NCBI GenBank assembly: GCA_016713325.1
Contig: JADJPJ010000006.1
Coordinates: 124,001 to 188,000 of the forward strand
Reading direction: 5' to 3'
Source of the DNA: Candidatus Flexifilum affinis
Lineage (GTDB): Bacteria; Chloroflexota; Anaerolineae; Aggregatilineales; Phototrophicaceae
Length of the DNA: 64,000 bases
Shown here: positions 1 to 10,088 of the stretch, piece after piece
Numbering within the stretch: position 1 is the stretch's first letter
Layout of the letters: every line of letters begins with the position of its first letter
Notes under the pieces: generated by a model
Told to the model about the DNA's origin: nothing
Seen by the model: the letters and a program-made list of their open reading frames with translations, nothing else
Databases searched by the model: none
Made by a program: the position numbers and the translations under genes

Positions 1-414
1 AAGGTTTTGCGTCCCGAACAGATCGCCTACATCGGCATCCGCGACCTCGATGTCGAGGAGAAACGCGCGATGGTGCAGCATGGCCTCAAGGTGCTGACCA
101 TGCGCGACATCGACGAGGTGGGCATGGCCTCGGTGGTCCGCGCTGCGCTGAACGCACTGGGCAATGTCGAAGCCATCCACGTCAGCCTGGACATGGATGC
201 GCTCGATCCCAGTTTTGCCCCCGGCGTCGGCACTCCGGTTCCTGGCGGCCTGACCTACCGCGAAGCGCATCTGCTGATGGAAATGCTGGCCGACGACGGC
301 CGTGTGCGGGCGATGGATATTGTCGAGGTCAATCCGATTCTCGACTCAGGCAATGCGACGGGTAAGCTCGCCATTGAGCTGGCGGCCAGTCTTCTGGGAT
401 CACGTATTCTCTGA
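1..414 (+). CDS. Arginase/ureohydrolase, 3' part (5' end outside window)
   Basis: C-terminal about 137 residues of a ureohydrolase, a binuclear-manganese enzyme that releases urea from arginine or a related guanidino compound. The signature [18 protein letters not shown] carries the two metal-binding aspartates of the family, and the GGLTYRE stretch that follows is typical of arginases (RocF type) more than of agmatinases. The reading frame is open to base 1, so the TTG at position 7 is not taken as the start. The stop overlaps the start of the next gene (TGATG), which implies translational coupling. The exact substrate cannot be fixed without the N-terminal half. Confidence 0.85.
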   Translation, partial: KVLRPEQIAYIGIRDLDVEEKRAMVQHGLKVLTMRDIDEVGMASVVRAALNALGNVEAIHVSLDMDALDPSFAPGVGTPVPGGLTYREAHLLMEMLADDGRVRAMDIVEVNPILDSGNATGKLAIELAASLLGSRIL

Positions 415-1830
415 TGGCTTTTCTTAGACGCCGACGCGCCAGGCGCGTCCTGGTCATCGGGCTGGACTGCGCCGGCCCCGATCTTGTCTTCGATCAACTT
501 CGCAGCGATCTCCCAACGATCAGTCGGTTGGCCGAACAGGGGCTGAGCGGCCGGCTGCGCTCGTCCATCCCATGCATCACCGTGCCGGCCTGGGCCAGCA
601 TGATGAGCAGCCGCGATCCCGGCGTGCTCGGCTGCTACGGCTTCCGCAACCGACGCGACTATTCCTACGACGGTATGGCCACCGCCGACAGCAGCGCGAT
701 TCAGGTCCCGCGTCTGTGGGATTACCTGAGCGCAGGAGGGAAACAGTCGGTACTCCTGGGCGTACCTCAGACGTACCCCGTCCGTCCCCTGAACGGCCAC
801 CTGGTCAGCGACTTCATGACACCCGGAACCGATACAACCTTCACCTTCCCGCCACTGCTGAAGGGGGAAGTGCTGAACCTCACGCCGGACTACCGTTTCG
901 ATGTCCGTGAATTCCGCACCCCCGACAAGGCCAATCTCCTGCGCGCCATTCAGGAGATGACCGAGCGTCAGATGGGCGTCGTCAAGCACCTTATTCAGTC
1001 CAAGCCGTGGGACTACTTCATGTACATGAACATCGGCACGGACCGGATGCACCACGGCTTCTGGCGCTTCCACGATCCGGAGCACCGGCTTCACGAGCCC
1101 AGGAGCCCCTTCCGTCATGTCATCCGCGACTACTACCGGATGATGGATTCGCTGATCGCGGATCTGATCCGGTTGGCGGGCGAGGATACCGCAGTCCTGG
1201 TCGTCAGCGATCATGGCGTGACGCGTATGGATGGCGGCATCTGCATCAACGAGTGGCTGTGGCAGAATGGCTGGCTAGCATTCAAAACGCCGCCGGCGAC
1301 CGGCCAACTCACCCGCATCGAAGATGCCGACATCGACTGGCAGCGTACACGCGCCTGGGCCAGCGGCGGTTACTACGCCCGCATCTTCATGAATGTTGAG
1401 CGTCGGGAGCCCAGCGGAGTGATTGACCCGGAGCAGTACGAATACGTCCGCGAGAGTCCGGCAGCCGCCATCCGTGCCATTCCAGGACCATCCGGGGGAG
1501 CCACTGAACACCAGCGTGTTCAAGCCGCAGGATATCTACCAGCAGGTGAATAACATCCCGCCCGACTTGCTGGTGTACTTTGGCGATCTTCACTGGCGCG
1601 CCGTCGGCAGCCTGGGTCATGGCCGGCACTTCACATACGATAACGACACCGGACCCGATGACGCGAACCACGCCGAAGATGGCATGTATGTCTTCTACGA
1701 CCCATACCAGCCGGCCGGCGGCGCCGTCGAACATCATCAACTGATGGACATCGCCCCTACCCTGCTCGACAAGTTCGGATTGCCCATCCCGCGCGACATG
1801 CAGGGACGCGCATTTGCGCAGACCCGCTAG
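414..1830 (+). CDS. Alkaline phosphatase superfamily / type I phosphodiesterase (frameshifted)
   Basis: A protein of about 471 residues of the type I phosphodiesterase/nucleotide pyrophosphatase fold. Near the N-terminus VIGLDCAGPDLVF supplies the first metal aspartate. VVSDHGVTRMDGG in the middle is the second metal site (SDHG). HHQLMDIAPTLLDKFGLPIP at the end is the usual C-terminal signature of the superfamily. The frame is lost in a run of five G at 1494-1498. Removing one G joins ...IPGPSG to EPLNTSVFKPQ and restores a full-length protein, so I read it as one gene with a sequencing-type indel. The substrate (phosphodiester, phosphonate or sulfate ester) cannot be told. Its start overlaps the arginase stop, so the two are probably co-transcribed. 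Confidence 0.75.
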
Positions 1831-2922
1831 GTCTCCTGCACGTCGGAGACTGGCGCGTCGGCAGCAACCGGATCCTGGGCCTGTCGGCGCTGACGCCGCA
1901 GCACACCGGATCTGAGCTGTCCACAGCCGGCGTCAATATCGATGCCGCGCCGAATGCGCACCGTGGCTGAAATGCCGTACTCCTTGAGAATGGCGATGAA
2001 GTTATGAATGCGATCCGACGACGAAGGATCGCCCGCATAGCCCGTGGTCGGATTGAGCGGGATGACATTGACGTGGCAGTGCAGCCCCTTGAGCAGCGCG
2101 CCCAACGTCCGCGCCTGCTCCGGCGTATCGTTCTGCCCGGAGATCAGCGTCCACTCGAACGTCATGCGCCGGCCCGTCTGCTCGGCATATTCCCGGCAGG
2201 CGTCCAGCAGTTCCCCGGAGTGGATAGCGTTTGTTAATCGGCAGCAGCGCCGATCGCTCCGCGTCCGTAGCCGCGTGCAGGCTCACCGCCAGCTTGACCT
2301 GTAAACCCTCTTCGGCGAAACGCCTGATCATCGGCACCAGACCCACTGTGCTGATGGTGATGTGCCGCGCGCCAATCCCCAGATCGGCCATCAGGCGGTG
2401 AATGGCCGCGATGGACGCATCGTAGTTGTGGAACGGTTCTCCCATACCCATCAAAACGACGTTACTCAGCCGCTCGCCTCGCGCTTCGAGTTCCCGGGCG
2501 AAATAGGCCGCCTGCTCGAAGATCTCGTCGGCGGTGAGATGACGCGCAAAACCCATCTGCCCGGTGGCGCAGAAGACGCAGCCCATCGCGCAGCCGGCCT
2601 GCGTCGAAATGCATGCCGTGCGCCGGTCATCATCGTATTCCATCAACACGGACTCGATAAGCTGCCCGTCCGGAAGCTCGTACAGCCGCTTGATTGTGCC
2701 ATCGGTGCTGACCTGTTCGGCTTCCAGTTCCAGCGAACCCATCTGGGCCTCCGCGACCAGCTGCTCACGCAAGGCTTTTGGCAGATTGCTCATCTGCGCA
2801 AATTCCGTTGCGCGTCGATAGTAGAGCCAGTCCCAGAGCTGCTCGGCACGGTAGCGAGGTTGGCCCCATTCCGCAAGCAGATCGGCGATGCCCTCTTTCG
2901 TCATGGCGTACAGATCGATCAT
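1827..2922 (-). CDS. rlmN: 23S rRNA/tRNA adenine-C2 methyltransferase RlmN (frameshifted)
   Basis: Radical-SAM dual-specificity methyltransferase that makes 2-methyladenosine in 23S rRNA and some tRNAs. The N-terminal RlmN domain (YRAEQLWDWLY) is followed by the iron-sulfur motif CAMGCVFCATG, the SAM-binding GMGEPFHNY, and the C-terminal GIDIDAGCGQL containing the second catalytic cysteine. The frame breaks at a four-base C run at 2213-2216. Deleting one base gives PLRELLDACREYA, as expected for the family, and reconnects to MTFEWTLISGQND. All catalytic motifs are present on either side, so the gene is probably intact in the organism. It converges with the upstream phosphodiesterase (stops overlap) and overlaps the next minus-strand gene by 4 bases. 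Confidence 0.92.
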
Positions 2923-4409
2923 CTTCGCCTCCCCGATCGCAGAAGAAGCGCGACCAGAACTATGAGCAAAACAAGAAGTACGCCGAGCGTGACCATACGG
3001 AAGTTCGGCTGATCCAGCAGCGACGGTTCGCGGGGAACCGGAACCGGTGTCGGCGTCTGAAGGCTGCCCGGCGGCCTGGGAGTGGCGCTTGGCGCCAGCG
3101 GCGTCGCGCTCGGCAGTCGGGTCGCGGTCGGCGCAGTGGTACGCGTCGGAACGATCTCAGCGGTCGGCGTTGCACTGGGCGAATCAGTGGACACAGGCGT
3201 CGGCGAACGGGTTTCGGTCGGCGTATTCGTCGCGGTGGGCGCAGGGGTCGGCGCCTGAAAAGGCGAGACCCCGAAGGCCACTTCGGCCTCACGCGAGAAG
3301 ATCCACTGCTCATAGGCAGGGATCAGCCCTTCCAACGATTGGCCGGTCACCTGCTCGAAAGCGGTCGCAAAGTCGGACGCGCCGGCAACCACATTTGCCA
3401 GCCGGAAAATGCCCAGCACGCCGATGCGGTCGATCAGCCAGGCCAGCAAGCCGTAACTCTGCGCCTGCCAGGTCGGTGTCTCCTGCGTCTCGGCCATCGC
3501 CTCCAGCGGCAGCAGGCGGCCCTGTCGAGCAGCACTGCGTGCTTCGGTCAGCAGCACCGACTGCGTCGTCGACGAGTACAGCCGACCCAACGCCTCACGG
3601 AACCAGTCCGGGACCTGTTTTCCTTCCCAGCCGGCCCCGTAAAATGCATCTATCATCAGCTTGCCGACAAAAACGTCCAGCGTTTCCTCGGCTGGCACCT
3701 GAACCACCGACCAGCCCTGCGAGACCCAACGCAGTGCCTCAGCGTCGCAGTCGATCGTCTGATCGACGTTGGCGGTGGTCGCCACCAGACGGTCGGCGCC
3801 ATTGTCCTGGGCAATGCGCTGGCAGCCCGGCTCCAGCGCAGGCGGGTAGATCCACCACTGGACAGCCGGCTCAGCGCTCGTATTGGCGCGGAAAAGGTCG
3901 TACAGGGCGGAAAAATCGATCCCGGAACGAGCATAGCGACGGGGCATGACGATCAGAAAGCGCTCGGCAGGGCCCTGCACCTCAACCCACGACTCACGCG
4001 GGTCCTCGAAGGTGATCGCTCCGTCGACTTGCGCCGTGCGTCCGTCAGTGAGCCGGATGTCCCAGCGGTAGGTGATGGTGTCGTTCAGCTCGGGCGCATC
4101 CTCTGCGGAGAATATCCAGAGTGTGCGCAGCCGGGCCTCCGGCTCTTCAAACACCATCGCGGCCGTCCGGGGATCGACATCGAAGATCCGATCTGCCTGG
4201 CCGTCCACCTCGATACGCAGTTCCGACTCTGCCACGTCCGCCGCCGTGACCTCAAGTTGGATGGCAAAACAGATGGCCTGTGGGAAAAGAACGTCGGCGC
4301 TTGCAGCGAGAATCAGCTCATCATTGATCTGCGCCAACGTTCGCGCGTCGGTCGCGTGAAAGGCCATTGTCAGGACCAGCAACATCATGATCCACCGTGC
4401 CCGCATCAA
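2919..4409 (-). CDS. Secreted, membrane-anchored peptidase-MA-like protein without HExxH
   Basis: A 496-residue exported protein. Residues 1-22 form a signal peptide (MMLLVLTMAFHATDA). A globular region to about residue 340 has the order seen in peptidase-MA-like (gluzincin-fold) surface proteins of Chloroflexota, including WFREALGRLYSS and a C-terminal helix region with YGLLAWLI and AYEQWIFSRE. No HExxH zinc motif is visible, so it may have lost or never had protease activity. A Thr/Pro-rich linker of about 90 residues follows, then one transmembrane helix (VTLGVLLVLLIVLVALLL) and an RSGRRR cytoplasmic tail. It overlaps the CAAX protease upstream and rlmN downstream by 4 bases each, so the three form an operon. 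The family call is tentative; the topology is clear. Confidence 0.65.
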   Translation of the reverse strand: MMRARWIMMLLVLTMAFHATDARTLAQINDELILAASADVLFPQAICFAIQLEVTAADVAESELRIEVDGQADRIFDVDPRTAAMVFEEPEARLRTLWIFSAEDAPELNDTITYRWDIRLTDGRTAQVDGAITFEDPRESWVEVQGPAERFLIVMPRRYARSGIDFSALYDLFRANTSAEPAVQWWIYPPALEPGCQRIAQDNGADRLVATTANVDQTIDCDAEALRWVSQGWSVVQVPAEETLDVFVGKLMIDAFYGAGWEGKQVPDWFREALGRLYSSTTQSVLLTEARSAARQGRLLPLEAMAETQETPTWQAQSYGLLAWLIDRIGVLGIFRLANVVAGASDFATAFEQVTGQSLEGLIPAYEQWIFSREAEVAFGVSPFQAPTPAPTATNTPTETRSPTPVSTDSPSATPTAEIVPTRTTAPTATRLPSATPLAPSATPRPPGSLQTPTPVPVPREPSLLDQPNFRMVTLGVLLVLLIVLVALLLRSGRRR

Positions 4410-5234
4410 ACCCCACCCTGAAGCGAACTGAGAGTCAACAGGGCGCCATTGTAGACGAAATGGGCGACAAATGCGGCGGTCGTACTATGCCTGTTCCTCA
4501 GCCAGCCCAGCGCGAGCGAAACCAAAAACAGAAGTAGCGAGGCTGGAGTGAGCGTGTACTGAGTGTGCAGGATGAGGAAGAAGACCGACGTCAGCAGGTT
4601 GCCGAAAACAGGCTGAAGCGCACCGCGGAAGAAGGTTTCTTCTCCAAACGCCACCAGCAGTGACAAGACGATCCCCTGCCGAATACCGGCAAACGACTGC
4701 GCGAGTTGAGCGAACACCGATGCCCAGAAGCGCGCCGAGCAGCCACAGCGTCTGAGTGAGCAGCACGTCGAACCAGGACACCTCCCCCTGCTCCATCTGA
4801 TCGGCCAAACCCGCGATGCCGCCACTCTGCACAAAACCGCCGACCGTAATCGAGACCAGCATCAGGGCAAGAATCACTGCCGTGGTGTGGACCGGTGACG
4901 TCGGGTCAAAGCGGACATCGGACGGCAGAATCCGGCGGAACCGAGTCCGTATCGCCTGAGAGCGCAGGAAGATCCAACCCAGGGCGGACGCGCCGGCGGT
5001 CGTAAAGATGTACGCCGCGAGGCTTACGAGGTCCACTGCGCCGGTCGTTGTCGCAACCTGCACAGCCACATTCGCAGCCCCAAGCAAAAGATTCCCGGCC
5101 AGAATAAGGGACAGCAGGCCGTTCAGCGGAGGGCCAGCATCTGCCGTGCGCATCCGTACCTGGTTGGCGCGAACAATCGTATAGGCGATCAGGCCGACAA
5201 CAACCGCCGTGGTCAGAAAGCCCTGGATATCCAT
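4406..5234 (-). CDS. CPBP family intramembrane (CAAX-type) metalloprotease (frameshifted)
   Basis: Multi-pass membrane protein of about 275 residues. The C-terminal half carries the Abi/CPBP motifs: GEETFFRG (EExxxR), LILHTQYT (second histidine motif) and VAHFVYNG. The N-terminal half supplies at least four hydrophobic helices. The frame changes near 4700-4735, where LLGALLGIGV runs into a wrong frame and VFAQLAQSFAGIRQG resumes. Both halves fit a single CPBP protein. Such proteases process prenylated peptides, bacteriocin leaders or anti-sigma factors in other bacteria; no partner is visible here. It is the first gene of the minus-strand operon with the peptidase-MA-like gene and rlmN. Confidence 0.75.
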
Positions 5235-5332
5235 GTCCTGTTCTTTCTGCTTAAAGACTGGGCGTGATTATAGCGCCCTCGCAGCCCCTTCGGGGCCATC
5301 ACGTCCTCTTCCCGACGGCTTCCCCTGCGGGC

Positions 5333-5361
5333 TTGACCCTGTTCGCTCAATATGCTATAGT
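5333..5361 (+). promoter_or_regulatory. Promoter of the tRNA-Ser pair
   Basis: TTGACC (5333-5338) and TATAGT (5356-5361) are separated by 17 bases. This is a near-consensus housekeeping-sigma promoter that would start transcription near 5368, about 14 bases before the first tRNA. Confidence 0.75.
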
Positions 5362-5381
5362 GACGAAGTCCCTGTATATCT

Positions 5382-5472
5382 GGAGGGATGGCCGAGTGGT
5401 TTATGGCAGTGGTCTTGAAAACCACCGTGTCGGTTTCCGGCACCGTGGGTTCGAATCCCACTCCCTCCGCCA
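5382..5472 (+). tRNA. tRNA-Ser (anticodon UGA), CCA encoded
   Basis: Acceptor arms GGAGGGA (5382-5388) and TCCCTCC (5462-5468) pair perfectly. The D-arm contains GCCGAGTGGT, the anticodon loop is CTTGAAA (anticodon TGA), there is a long serine-type variable arm, and the T-loop is GGTTCGAATCC. The CCA end is encoded (5470-5472). It is the first gene of a two-tRNA transcript that reads UCN-type serine codons. Confidence 0.95.
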
Positions 5473-5493
5473 GATCATGCAGCTTCCATAAAT

Positions 5494-5584
5494 GGGGAGA
5501 TGCCAGAGTGGACGAATGGGGCCGCCTGCTAAGCGGTTATCGGGGGGTAACCCTCGATCGCAGGTTCGAATCCTGTTCTCCCCG
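5494..5584 (+). tRNA. tRNA-Ser (anticodon GCU)
   Basis: Acceptor arms GGGGAGA (5494-5500) and TCTCCCC (5577-5583) pair. The anticodon stem-loop is CCGC-CTGCTAA-GCGG (anticodon GCT), with a long variable arm and T-loop GGTTCGAATCC. CCA is not encoded (CAC follows the discriminator G), unlike its upstream neighbour 21 bases away. It decodes AGU and AGC serine codons. Confidence 0.95.
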
Positions 5585-5589
5585 CACAG

Positions 5590-5628
5590 AAAGGCCTTTC
5601 TGAACCTATCAGAAAGGCCTTTTTCTTT
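5590..5628 (+). terminator. Intrinsic terminator of the tRNA-Ser pair
   Basis: Perfect 14-bp inverted repeat AAAGGCCTTTCTGA (5590-5603) and TCAGAAAGGCCTTT (5609-5622) with a 5-base loop, followed by a T-rich tract. It begins six bases after the second tRNA. Confidence 0.9.
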
Positions 5629-5666
5629 TCGCATTGTCTTCGAATTCAGCAGAAACCTCTTCTGGC

Positions 5667-5686
5667 TTCTACCACGACGAGTAGAA
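5667..5686 (+). promoter_or_regulatory. Inverted repeat upstream of the FAD oxidoreductase
   Basis: TTCTAC (5667-5672) and GTAGAA (5681-5686) form a perfect 6-bp dyad with an 8-base spacer, 50 bases before the oxidoreductase start. It could be an operator. It does not resemble the dre-like site upstream of the SIS gene at 9024. Confidence 0.3.
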
Positions 5687-5735
5687 TTACTCCAACTGGC
5701 TGGCTTACGGCAATCTACGTTCCTAAGGCAACTCC

Positions 5736-8700
5736 ATGCAACTGGTTTTTCCGGCACAGTCACTGCCGGTGCTGTACGAAACCGAGGCTCTCGTCGTCGG
5801 CGGATGCTTCGCCGGGATTGCGACTGCCCTGCGGCTCGCCGGGCATCACCGTCGCGTTGTCCTGATCGAACCACGGACCTACCTGGGCCGCGAGGTCACC
5901 ACAACCCTTCGACACTGGTACGATCTTCCCGCCTCCCAGGAATCGGAGACATCGCTTCCGGAACTCATCCGGCACTGCCTGCGGCAAGAGGTCGGTGTCC
6001 GCGCGGGGCGCACTATGCGATTCAGCCCGACCGGCTGAAGCTGACGCTCGAAGACACGCTTCTTGCGCACGGTATCCCCTTCCTCTATGCCTGTGTCCCC
6101 GTCAGCCTGGTGCTCGACGACTCCGCCCTGCGTGGAGTTGTCGTCGGCAGCAAAGGCGGCCTGCAGACGATCCTGTGCGATCTGACGATCGACGCCACCG
6201 AAACCGCGCTGCTCTCACGACTGGCTGATCCCAACTGGAACCCGGCAGCCGCACCTGACCCGCGCTGCACGCGAGTTCTGGAGTATGACGCGGTCACCAC
6301 GGTCGATGAACAGGAAATCATCATCCCGGACACGCTTGACGTGCCCGGAAATCGACTGACCGTCCGACAGGGTTACCGCAGCGATCGGCACGTGCTGGTC
6401 GAGGTCCCGCTAAACCTGCCGATCGACGGCGACTCGGCAAGCAGCCTCAGCCGGCGCGAACTTACGGCCCGCGAGCAGAGTATGCGTGTGGCGGGTTATC
6501 TGGCACATCATCATCCTGCGTTCAAAGGAGCCTATCTGGCCGGCGCCTCGCACGAGGTCGAAGGCGCATTTGTCGGCCAGCGTGCGGCACTCGCTTCGCC
6601 GTGGTGTACGCTGCCCATCTCGCTACCTGTGCAAGGCAAGGCCATTCCTTTGTCATCGGTCGCCGGAGCACTGCCAGGATTGTGGACGCTCAACGAGTCC
6701 GCGCCCTGGAACACGCAGACCGGCTCACTGCGCGATCCGATCGTCGCGAGCGCTGCTGGCGAAGCGCTCGGCAGCAGCCTGGATCAGCACTGGCCCCTTG
6801 CCTGCGCGCGCAAATCACCCGACAGGCAGTCGCAGCCATCTCCAGCCACTGAGGCCCAGGCGCTGACATTCAGGACGATTCCCCCTGCTGCTTCAGCGCA
6901 GGTCGGTCCGCAGCATCCTGCACCCGACCTGCGCTTCCCGGTCATCGCCCAGGTCGATGTGCTGGTCGTCGGAGGCGGGACAAGTGGCGCGACCGCAGCC
7001 TTCACCAGTGCCCGACAGGGTCACGCCACCTTGCTGGTCGAATTCAACCCAGGCCTGGGCGGAACGGGCACCTATGGCGGCGTCCACAGCTACTGGTTTG
7101 GGCGCCGAGTGGGGTTTGCGGCCGAAAATATCGAACGGGTCAATCAGGCACACGAGCAGATCGGCCAGACGCCACTCAAGGGCGAGATACCCAAATGGAA
7201 CATAGAAGCGAAAGCCTATGCCCTGGCCCACGAAGCCGAGGATGCCGTCGTGCAGGTGCTTCTGAATGCCGTCGTGGTCGGGGTGATCCTTGACGGATCG
7301 CGTGTCCGCGGCGTCGCCATCGCAACCCGAACCGGACCGGCCGCAGTCCTCGCCCGCATGGTGATCGACGCGACCGGTGATGGCGACGTCGCCGTCTGCG
7401 CCGGGGCGAACTACGTCTATGGCAGCCAACGCGATCACCTGACGATGTGGTATTCGCTGGCGCAGTTCGCCAGGCCCGGTCTGACGCGCAACAATTTCAC
7501 CAGCACAGTGGAAGTCTCCAACGTGCTCGACTACACCCGCACAGTGCTGGCGGGTCGCCGTCGCAATGGCAATGCGCCAACGCACGATCATGGCATCTAC
7601 ATTAGTCCCCGTGAAAGCCGCCACATTGAAGGTGAGGTGACGCTCACCCTGACGGATCAACTGCTGCGACGTGCCTGGGAAGATGTGATCTCCATCGCCT
7701 TCAGCAACCATGACATCAAGGGACACAGCAGTTCGGACTGGCTGCGGGTCGGCCTGATCCCGCCAAATCTGGAAATTGAGATTCCTCTGCGCGCCCTGCT
7801 GCCAAGAAGCCTGGACAATCTGATCGTGGTCGGCAAGGCCATCTCAGCCACCCACGACGCACTCCCGGCCATTCGCATGCAGGCAGATGTGGAGAACATG
7901 GGCGGTGCCGCGGCGCTGATGGTCAGCCATGCCTTGCGCACGGACTGCTCGCTGCGTGAGATCGACCTCCGCGCCGTACAGGAGCGGCTTGTGCAGCGGG
8001 GTGTCCTTCCGCAGCGCATCCTGGACCGCGAACTCGCGCCGCACAAGCCGGCGCCAGAGGATATCCAGCGGCTGATCGAGGCAGTCACCGGCGAGCATCC
8101 GCTCTCCGAGTATGGCGAGATGGACATCAACCAGGTCTTCAAGGGCGACATACCCTTCGTCGAACTGGCATCCGCCGGCGAAGCTGCCATCCCTGCCATC
8201 GTCGACGCGATGGAGAGCGCCAGCGGCCGGCGCCGGACTCAACTTGCGCAGGTTCTCGCGCTGATGGGAGAGAAAGCTGCTCTGCCGGTGCTGGTCGAGG
8301 CGCTGGGGCCGCAGCTACAAGCGGACGCCCTGCCCAGCCTGGAGGGGGCCATACGTAATGCGCAGCTCCCGCCGGACCAGGGCGCCATGCCGGAGACGGT
8401 GGCTCTGCTCTACGCGCTCGGCATGGTCGCGGACGCACGCGCAATGCCCCTCTGGCAAGCGGTCGTCGACCGGTTGGCGGCGATCACACTCGACGACCTG
8501 CGCGACGGCCAGCAGGGCATTTTCTTCTACATCGATGCGCTCTGTTTCGGCATGGAACGGCTCGTCGACCCGTCGCTGATTCCCCTTCTACTCCGCCTTC
8601 ATTCGATCGAGTGCTTGCGCGATCAGGTCTCGGCAGCCGGTTTTCAGCCGGACTATTTTGAAGAGCGCGCTGCTTACCTCGAACTGGTGATCGGCCGCGC

Positions 8701-8959
8701 CCTGGCACGTTGTGGCAGTCCTGAAGGTTATGCCGTGCTGATCACCTACCTGCGCGATGTGCGCGGCCTGCTGGCCCGGCACGCGCTCACCGAACTCACC
8801 GCGATCAGCGGGCAAACCTTCGGAGCGGATCTGAGCCGCTGGGCCGAGTGGCTGGAGCAGAACGCCGAGCGTCTCAAGCCCGCTCCCGTCACGTCTCCTG
8901 GGGATGTCGAGCAGATCGCGAACCAGGATGTGCTGCGTGAAGTGCAGCGCCCAGGATAG
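5736..8959 (+). CDS. Tandem FAD-dependent oxidoreductase with HEAT-like C-terminus (frameshifted)
   Basis: About 1074 residues containing two FAD-dependent oxidoreductase units (FAD_oxidored type) in one chain. The first dinucleotide motif is LVVGGCFAGIATALRLA near the N-terminus. The second is VDVLVVGGGTSGATAAFTSA near residue 405, followed by GGTGTYGGVHSYWFG, VIDATGDGDVAVCAGA and a NMGGAAALMVSHAL end typical of the family. The last 300 residues are helical and repeat-like (HEAT-like). One G is missing in the run at 6005-6008. Restoring it joins RQEVGVRAG to AHYAIQPDRL. The true start is ATG 5736; the longer open frame runs into the tRNAs and is an artefact. It lies just upstream of the SIS/GntR/GH4/kinase genes and may oxidise a sugar or glycoside for that pathway (inference from position). 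Confidence 0.75.
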
Positions 8960-8998
8960 CATGCAGAGACAATCGGGCCAGCGTGGACCGCCCGGATT

Positions 8999-9038
8999 TT
9001 GCCGAAACCACGAACTGATATATACTGGTATACACTAT
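8999..9038 (+). promoter_or_regulatory. Promoter with dre-like GntR/HutC operator
   Basis: A promoter can be read as TTGCCG (8999-9004), 16 bases, TATACT (9021-9026). ACTGGTATACACTA (9024-9037), centred on the palindrome GTATAC, overlaps the -10. It resembles the dre sites (A-S/T-TGGTCTAGACCA-S/A-T, or TGGTATAGA in Bacillus) bound by NagR/YvoA and DasR, which are HutC-type GntR regulators. A HutC-type regulator is encoded 1 kb downstream in the same operon, so autoregulation is likely. Operator assignment is inference. Confidence 0.55.
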
Positions 9039-9064
9039 AAACTTCGGGGCCACCGGTAGGTCGG

Positions 9065-10075
9065 ATGAGCGTGCCAACCGCTTTCTTCAACGAAATTCTC
9101 GAACAACCGGCCGCGCTGCGTGACCTCATCGCCCACTACCAAAGCACTGAGGACCGCGCAGCGCTTGAGCGGCTCGAACGTCCACGTTTCGTGCTCCTCA
9201 GCGGCATGGGCGCATCCTTCCATGCGGCGCAGTATGGCGCCCTGCTCTTCGGGTCGATCGGCATTGCCGCCACCGCCGTCGAAGCGTCAGACCTGCTCAA
9301 TTTTGATCTGGCGATTCCAGGCGCGGCGGATCTGTTCATCTTCATCTCGCAGTCCGGCAGCAGCGGGGAGATTCCGCCTCTGCTGGCACGCCTTTCTCCA
9401 CACCTCACGGTTCTGGGTATCACCAATACGCCGGACAGCCCGCTCGCGCAGGCGGCGCAAAGCACCCTGCTCCAACACGCGGGTCCTGAGACGACTGTCG
9501 CCACCAAGACCTACATCAACTCGCTGGCCTGCCTGTGGCTGATGGCCCAGCGATGGAGCGGACGCCTTGACCAAGCCTACGGGCAGTTGGAGCAGGTAGC
9601 GGAGGCAGCGACGCAACGCCTCGAGGCGCGAGACTCCATCACAGGCGCCTGGTTCGACGCCATGGCGGGCTGCGAGCAGATTGCCTTCGTCGGGCATGGG
9701 CCGCACGTTTCCACAGCAAGGCAGGGGGCGATGATGCTGGCGGAATGGGCGAAGGTTCGGGCGCTCTGGTTCAGCATCGGCGCGTTTCGCCACGGGTTCA
9801 TCGAGTTTGTCACGCCGACCACCGGTTTCATCGCCTTCGGAGAGAGCGGGCTGACCCGTGTCTCGACGCGCGCCGTCCTGGATGAGGTGGGCGGCTATGG
9901 CGCGCGCACTCTTTCGGTCGTCGGGGGGTTGGCGGACACCACCGCCTCCTGGGACGATTTTCTCGCGCCCATGCTGGATGTCATTCCGGCCCAACTCTTC
10001 GCCGAAGCGATGGCTCGCCGGTTGGGTGTCGAACCCGGCTTCCGGTACATTCAGAAAGTCGTCCGGGCACTATAG
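9065..10075 (+). CDS. SIS-domain protein (sugar isomerase / GlmS-C-like)
   Basis: A 336-residue double-SIS protein. The first sugar-phosphate site is marked by LLSGMGASFHAAQYGA and FISQSGSSGEIPPLL (the SQSGSSGE loop binds the phosphate). The second SIS domain begins around GCEQIAFVGHGPHVSTARQGAMMLAEW. It matches the isomerase half of glucosamine-6-phosphate synthase and AgaS-like aldose-ketose isomerases/deaminases. No glutaminase domain is present, so it is catabolic or regulatory rather than a synthase. The downstream GntR start is 13 bases after its stop. Likely role: isomerisation or deamination of an amino-sugar phosphate produced by the kinase at 12233. Confidence 0.8.
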   Translation: MSVPTAFFNEILEQPAALRDLIAHYQSTEDRAALERLERPRFVLLSGMGASFHAAQYGALLFGSIGIAATAVEASDLLNFDLAIPGAADLFIFISQSGSSGEIPPLLARLSPHLTVLGITNTPDSPLAQAAQSTLLQHAGPETTVATKTYINSLACLWLMAQRWSGRLDQAYGQLEQVAEAATQRLEARDSITGAWFDAMAGCEQIAFVGHGPHVSTARQGAMMLAEWAKVRALWFSIGAFRHGFIEFVTPTTGFIAFGESGLTRVSTRAVLDEVGGYGARTLSVVGGLADTTASWDDFLAPMLDVIPAQLFAEAMARRLGVEPGFRYIQKVVRAL

Positions 10076-10088
10076 CGAGCAGCGCGCC

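Noticed and set aside
2778..4421. 547-residue open frame antisense to rlmN and the peptidase-like gene
   Set aside because: Arg/Gln-rich composition without motifs; it mirrors clearly coding genes on the other strand.
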